64,000 bases of DNA from CAZGCA01 sp964524145 (lineage in GTDB: Bacteria; Hydrogenedentota; CAZGCA01). Below, one piece after another: positions 62,417 through 64,000 of the stretch. The stretch spans positions 50,297-114,296 of the forward strand of contig CAZGCA010000004.1 of assembly GCA_964524145.1 (NCBI GenBank), in the 5' to 3' direction. The position numbers were made by a program, and so were the translations under genes. Below the pieces are notes generated by a model that worked only from the letters and a program-made list of their open reading frames with translations, was not told where the DNA came from and did not search any database. Position 1 is the first letter of the stretch. Each line of letters starts with the position of its first letter.

Positions 62417-62432
62417 GGTGTTTATAAATACC
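62417..62432. promoter_or_regulatory. imperfect 16-bp palindrome
   Basis: GGTGTTTA at 62417-62424 with TAAATACC at 62425-62432, one mismatched pair, 12 bp before the -35 box. A second possible operator. Confidence 0.45.
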
Positions 62433-62444
62433 CTAAGAATCTGC

Positions 62445-62473
62445 TTGACAAATATCGGCTTTCTTGATATAGT
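62445..62473 (+). promoter_or_regulatory. sigma70-like promoter of the regulator
   Basis: TTGACA at 62445-62450 and TATAGT at 62468-62473, 17 bp apart, giving a leader of about 70 nt before ATG 62551. Together with the two palindromes upstream it forms a compact regulatory region in the 242-bp gap. Confidence 0.7.
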
Positions 62474-62550
62474 GTAGATGGTCAGCATCGGATTTCGGGC
62501 GTTCGATGCTGTTGGCTATCGGATGACAGGTGGGGCACCGGAGCGGGTTT

Positions 62551-63657
62551 ATGGCGAAGAAACCGAAGTACGAGCGCGTCAAAGACACTCTCAGAGAACG
62601 CATTCGCAGGAACTCTGTCGGTTCGAAGATCCCTTCCATTGCACAACTCCACAACGAACTCGGCGTAAGTCCGGGGACGGTCAGTCGTGCGATCAGCGAT
62701 CTTGTGGACGAGGGGATTCTCGAGAAGCAGCCGCGACGCGGCACGTTTGTGTCGCGGCCCGAGAGGCTTACGCGGAATCTTGGATTCATCTGGCCCGAGC
62801 CAATCGAACGGCTCACAAAGCACCCGTACACTGGCACGATACTGCAGGGTGTTCAAGCTGAGGCAAGCGCGCGCAATCGACACTTGGTGGTGGCGTCGAA
62901 CGAAGAGGCGGCGCGCCCGGCACTCATAGGGAGAGGCAACCAGGTAGCCGGTGTGCTCGTCTTGTTTAATCGGGACGGGCAACTCGTAGACGAATACAAC
63001 GCCCGAAAAGTCCCTGTGGTGCTCATAGACCCGTTTTCATGTGCCGACGGCGTGCCGTTCGTGACGAGCGACCATTATTCCGGCATGTACGGCGCGGCCA
63101 CGCATTTGCTGAGACTGGGCCATCAACGTATCGTCCATGTTACCGTGGACATCCCCAACTGCATGCCTCTTGAAGATAGAGTACGCGGCTACACAGCAGC
63201 GATGCGCGACGCCGGCCTGGAAGACATAGCCCACGTCCACCGCGTTACTTCCGAGCCCTGGAACGAGGTTCACGATGCCGCGTTCAGGGAGATGATCCGT
63301 GATCTCGAGCCGACGGCGTGTTGCTGCTTCGATGACGATGTGGCGGCATGGACCACTCGCGTCTGCCACGAGTCGGGAATAGCCGTTCCGGACGAGCTGA
63401 GTGTTGTCGGGTATGACGATAGCGGCATGGCAAGTCAAACGTGGCCGCCGATGACGACGGTTCGCATCCCGCTCGAGGAGATAGGGCGGTCCGCGGTGAG
63501 GTTGCTCGACGAGCTTATCGAGGAGCACCGGCTGACCGGGCATGGACTAGTCCTCCCGACAGAGCTGGTCGAACGCGCGTCAACCAAAGCACCCTCGCAC
63601 GCGGGACAGGATGAAGAGCTATCGGCGGACAGTGTTACAGAAGGTGTTGCTTCGTGA
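62551..63657 (+). CDS. GntR-HTH / LacI-type sensor transcriptional regulator
   Basis: 368 residues from ATG 62551 (GGAGCGGG upstream; a GTG 7 codons earlier is in frame). A GntR-type winged helix (KYERVKDTLRERI, IPSIAQLHNELGVSPGTVSR, LEKQPRRGTFV) is followed by a LacI-type periplasmic-binding-like domain (TGTILQGVQAEASARNRH, GAATHLLRLGHQRIVHVT, PDELSVVGYDDSGMA). Ligand probably a sugar or sugar derivative. It likely controls the neighbouring sugar-utilisation genes and perhaps itself through the palindromes upstream. Confidence 0.92.
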   Translation: MAKKPKYERVKDTLRERIRRNSVGSKIPSIAQLHNELGVSPGTVSRAISDLVDEGILEKQPRRGTFVSRPERLTRNLGFIWPEPIERLTKHPYTGTILQGVQAEASARNRHLVVASNEEAARPALIGRGNQVAGVLVLFNRDGQLVDEYNARKVPVVLIDPFSCADGVPFVTSDHYSGMYGAATHLLRLGHQRIVHVTVDIPNCMPLEDRVRGYTAAMRDAGLEDIAHVHRVTSEPWNEVHDAAFREMIRDLEPTACCCFDDDVAAWTTRVCHESGIAVPDELSVVGYDDSGMASQTWPPMTTVRIPLEEIGRSAVRLLDELIEEHRLTGHGLVLPTELVERASTKAPSHAGQDEELSADSVTEGVAS

Positions 63658-63774
63658 ATATGTAGGCTGCAACGCAAAGGGGGTGATGACGAGACCGGTT
63701 GCATAAAGGTTCAAATCGTATAGCGTAAAGGTCTGATTGGTAGATTTGCCGCCAACTGAAAGGGAGGGGCTGAA

Positions 63775-64000
63775 ATGAAACCGAACAAAGGCTTCACGCT
63801 GATCGAGTTGCTCGTGGTGATCGCCATCATCGGCATACTGGCGGCGATCCTGCTGCCGGCGTTGTCGCGTGCCCGCGAGGCGGCTCGACGAGCGTCGTGC
63901 GCGAACAACCTCAAACAGTGGGGCCTTGTCTTCAAAATGTACGCCAACGAGTACAATGGCAGGTTCCCGCCGATGTGCAATCTGGGTTTGGGAATAGGTG
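63775..64000 (+). CDS. prepilin-like protein (3' partial at window end)
   Basis: The ATG at 63775 follows AGGGAGGGG. The visible 75 residues are a canonical leader (NKGFTLIELLVVIAIIGIL), RAREAARRASCANNLKQ and KMYANEYNGRFPP, almost identical to the gene at 44584 in this part. It is cut by the window end, so the H-X9-DG-type motif cannot be seen. It starts 117 bp after the regulator gene, which itself shows nothing but the ribosome site in between. Confidence 0.92.
   Translation, partial: MKPNKGFTLIELLVVIAIIGILAAILLPALSRAREAARRASCANNLKQWGLVFKMYANEYNGRFPPMCNLGLGIG

Noticed and set aside
1..64000. tRNA or rRNA genes
   Set aside because: No cloverleaf with a TTCRANY-type loop or rRNA-like stretch was seen on reading the intergenic regions; a covariance search could still find one.

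Overview
The window comes from a GC-rich bacterium of the Planctomycetes-Verrucomicrobia-Lentisphaerae neighbourhood or a nearby candidate phylum such as Hydrogenedentota; the exact phylum is inference. The evidence is four prepilin-like proteins of the GFTLIELLVVIAIIGILAA / H-X9-DG type, secreted proteins with dockerin-type repeats placed at the N-terminus, large secreted carbohydrate-active enzymes, and ABC sugar permeases of unusual architecture. No rRNA, tRNA or CRISPR array was seen.

Layout. 0-9.1 kb: a tightly packed plus-strand operon of membrane proteins around a MoxR AAA+ ATPase (B-box zinc proteins, DUF4129, DUF4350, MoxR, DUF58, SpoIIM-like, RDD). 9.2-12.3 kb: a 760-residue exported protein followed by a divergent prepilin. 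12.4-15.1 kb: exonuclease III, class I fructose-bisphosphate aldolase and a cyclic-nucleotide-binding protein. 15.2-27.3 kb: very large secreted proteins (dockerin plus DUF3160; GH9 cellulase with propeller and CBM-like parts; dockerin plus kelch, PKD, metalloprotease and beta-helix), a HAD hydrolase and a decayed dockerin remnant. 27.5-41.1 kb: housekeeping genes, namely dtd and ilvD (sharing a CTAG stop), the rpsB-tsf-pyrH-frr-ferredoxin-uppS-cdsA cluster, prfB with its programmed +1 frameshift, a rhamnulokinase, and a DnaQ-like/GIY-YIG fusion next to a radical SAM DNA-repair-type protein.

41.3-44.5 kb is an accessory islet on the minus strand: an anti-phage dCTP-deaminase-like gene (AvcD type) with its own sigma70-like promoter and a small partner ORF, and upstream a small GIY-YIG gene translationally coupled to a frameshifted, truncated TIR-like (MTH538/DUF1863) gene. 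Part of it is bracketed by imperfect 26-27 bp direct repeats, next to what looks like a transposase C-terminal remnant, and a repeat-rich stretch of about 660 bp follows. 44.6-47.2 kb: a canonical prepilin whose stop codon sits exactly at the edge of a complete 1.7-kb insertion sequence (12-bp terminal inverted repeats, 6-bp target duplication); the IS separates the gene from what looks like its own terminator.

47.3-64 kb: carbohydrate and envelope functions. These are a toroid-like secreted protein, a tandem sialidase-fold protein, a three-gene lipid-linked glycosyltransfer operon (DPM1/ArnC-like GT2, LpxB-N-like membrane protein, ArnT-like), another prepilin, a sugar ABC system in which the binding protein is fused to one permease and the other permease carries four tandem repeats of about 68 residues in an extracytoplasmic insert, a GH172 enzyme, a Gfo/Idh/MocA-like oxidoreductase, a GntR-LacI hybrid regulator with palindromic sites upstream, and a prepilin cut by the window edge.
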